DNA of 22,129 nucleotides from a virus, in IMG/VR virus record IMGVR_UViG_3300021440_000133, positions 1 through 22,129 of that record; one strand, given 5' to 3'. The position numbers were made by a program, and so were the translations under genes. This document shows positions 21,347 to 22,129 of this stretch, piece after piece (within the stretch, counting starts at the first letter, position 1; the number at the start of each line of letters is the position of its first letter). The notes under the pieces were generated by a model that did not search any database, had not been told where the DNA came from, and was given only the letters and a program-made list of their open reading frames with translations.

Positions 21347-22129
21347 ATGCATTATATCTGCACAATTACAGATCAACGGGTTAAAGTCGATGGGAACTTA
21401 TTTAGTTCTATCGTGCTGAATCAACCGCATCCCATCTTTAGGCTAAGTTTGAAACAGTTATGCAAGCTGGCGCAGCAAAAGATACAGAACCAGAATGAGC
21501 AGGAGTTGCTATTCCTTGCAATGGCCTTGCAACTGCCATCAGTGAACCTATCCGGCAAGATACCTTTGCCGCTGCCAAGCCACTATCCAAGATTTGCCCA
21601 GTTATATCAGTCCAAGTTATTAGAACTATTAGACTGGTCTGATACTTATAAGCTTGGCAAATTACCAGAATTCAATCTTAGCAAAGATACATTGCTGGCC
21701 TTTCCTAACTATCTAAAAATGCTGGCCGACATAAAACTGTGTGGCGACTATAGGCCAAAGAACTATGAGCCGCTCGACATGGAGTCAAGACTCGCCAGAA
21801 GGCAGGAACTAGCTAAAGCCTCAGCTATAAGAAAGGCTCAGGACAAGCTAAGTCTTGCCAATGTAATAGACTGGGCAAGTGATGTTCTACAGTATTCTGC
21901 AATCCAGCGCAAGCTGTTTCACAAGGCCGCATCCAAGCAAGGAAACGGCATAGACAACTTACAAGACTTTGTGAATGATTGCCTAGACCGTCTGCCAGAA
22001 TCTAACGAACTGCAATATATAAAAAAGGTGTGGCTCTTGGATCAATTGCAGGCTCAGCTATACGATAGGATAAAGATATTGCAGGCTCTTGGAGTTGATA
22101 TTAGCCATCGCACAGAATACTTAGAAGTT
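21347..22129 (+). CDS. Hypothetical early-region protein, N-terminal part (cut by right edge)
   Basis: ATG 21347 has a perfect AGGAG seven bases upstream and the frame stays open for 261 codons to the window end. It begins MHYICTITDQRVKVDGNLF. Residues ~35-60 and 165-260 are helical and charged. A Pro-rich middle (about 68-82) and an Arg/Lys/Glu-rich helix (around 150-170, SRLARRQELAKASAIRKAQD) stand out. No Walker, zinc-finger or nuclease motif is visible in this part. Its codon use (CTG, GCC, AAG, CAG) matches the other plus-strand genes. The place after the origin-like stretch suggests DNA replication or an early role, but I do not recognise it. Confidence 0.65.
   Translation, partial: MHYICTITDQRVKVDGNLFSSIVLNQPHPIFRLSLKQLCKLAQQKIQNQNEQELLFLAMALQLPSVNLSGKIPLPLPSHYPRFAQLYQSKLLELLDWSDTYKLGKLPEFNLSKDTLLAFPNYLKMLADIKLCGDYRPKNYEPLDMESRLARRQELAKASAIRKAQDKLSLANVIDWASDVLQYSAIQRKLFHKAASKQGNGIDNLQDFVNDCLDRLPESNELQYIKKVWLLDQLQAQLYDRIKILQALGVDISHRTEYLEV

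Noticed and set aside
1-22129. tRNA genes, CRISPR arrays, insertion sequences, integrase and attachment sites
   Set aside because: I looked for cloverleaf-like stretches, spaced repeats, transposase and integrase motifs and found none that hold up.

Overview
The window is part of the genome of a tailed, double-stranded DNA bacteriophage, most likely a podovirus (short tail). The evidence is a packaging and head module (small and large terminase, portal, scaffold, HK97-fold capsid), then a T7-like set of short-tail parts (adaptor, nozzle-sized protein, fibre), and a trio of proteins placed and composed like ejection (internal virion) proteins. No tail tape measure, sheath, integrase or repressor gene is seen. 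The host cannot be named. Two matches to the gammaproteobacterial Fur box and an enterobacterial-looking fibre segment hint at a gammaproteobacterium, but this is inference.

Layout. Positions 1-19065 form one tightly packed block on the minus strand. Read in transcription order (right to left) it holds TerS, TerL, portal, a small protein, scaffold, major capsid protein, a weak terminator, a small Pro/Thr-rich protein, the gp11-like adaptor, a collar-domain fibre, a nozzle-like 828-residue protein, two small unknowns, and a mosaic tail fibre with two tiny genes behind it. Then come a lysis cassette (two holin-like membrane proteins around a DUF5675-like enzyme with a YkuD-like His and Gly-Cys motif), a two-domain oxygenase/cupin protein, and three ejection-type proteins, the last cut by the left edge.

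Positions 19066-19500 are a divergent control region with candidate promoters in both directions and two Fur-box-like sequences. Positions 19501-22129 run on the plus strand and look like the early side: two small basic proteins, a structured non-coding stretch of about 500 bases, a 227-residue unknown protein with a clear rho-independent terminator, and a further unknown gene cut by the right edge.

The non-coding stretch (20048-20546) is the most origin-like part of the window. It has three tandem 9-bp AGGACA units and three inverted copies about 250 bp away, an AT-rich core between them, a perfect 13-bp inverted repeat around the left set, a GC hairpin, a 17-bp tandem duplication and operator-like nested palindromes. 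The other notable points are the tail-fibre recombination boundary near 7300-7340, the phage-borne oxygenase/cupin fusion, and the unusual candidate lysis enzyme.
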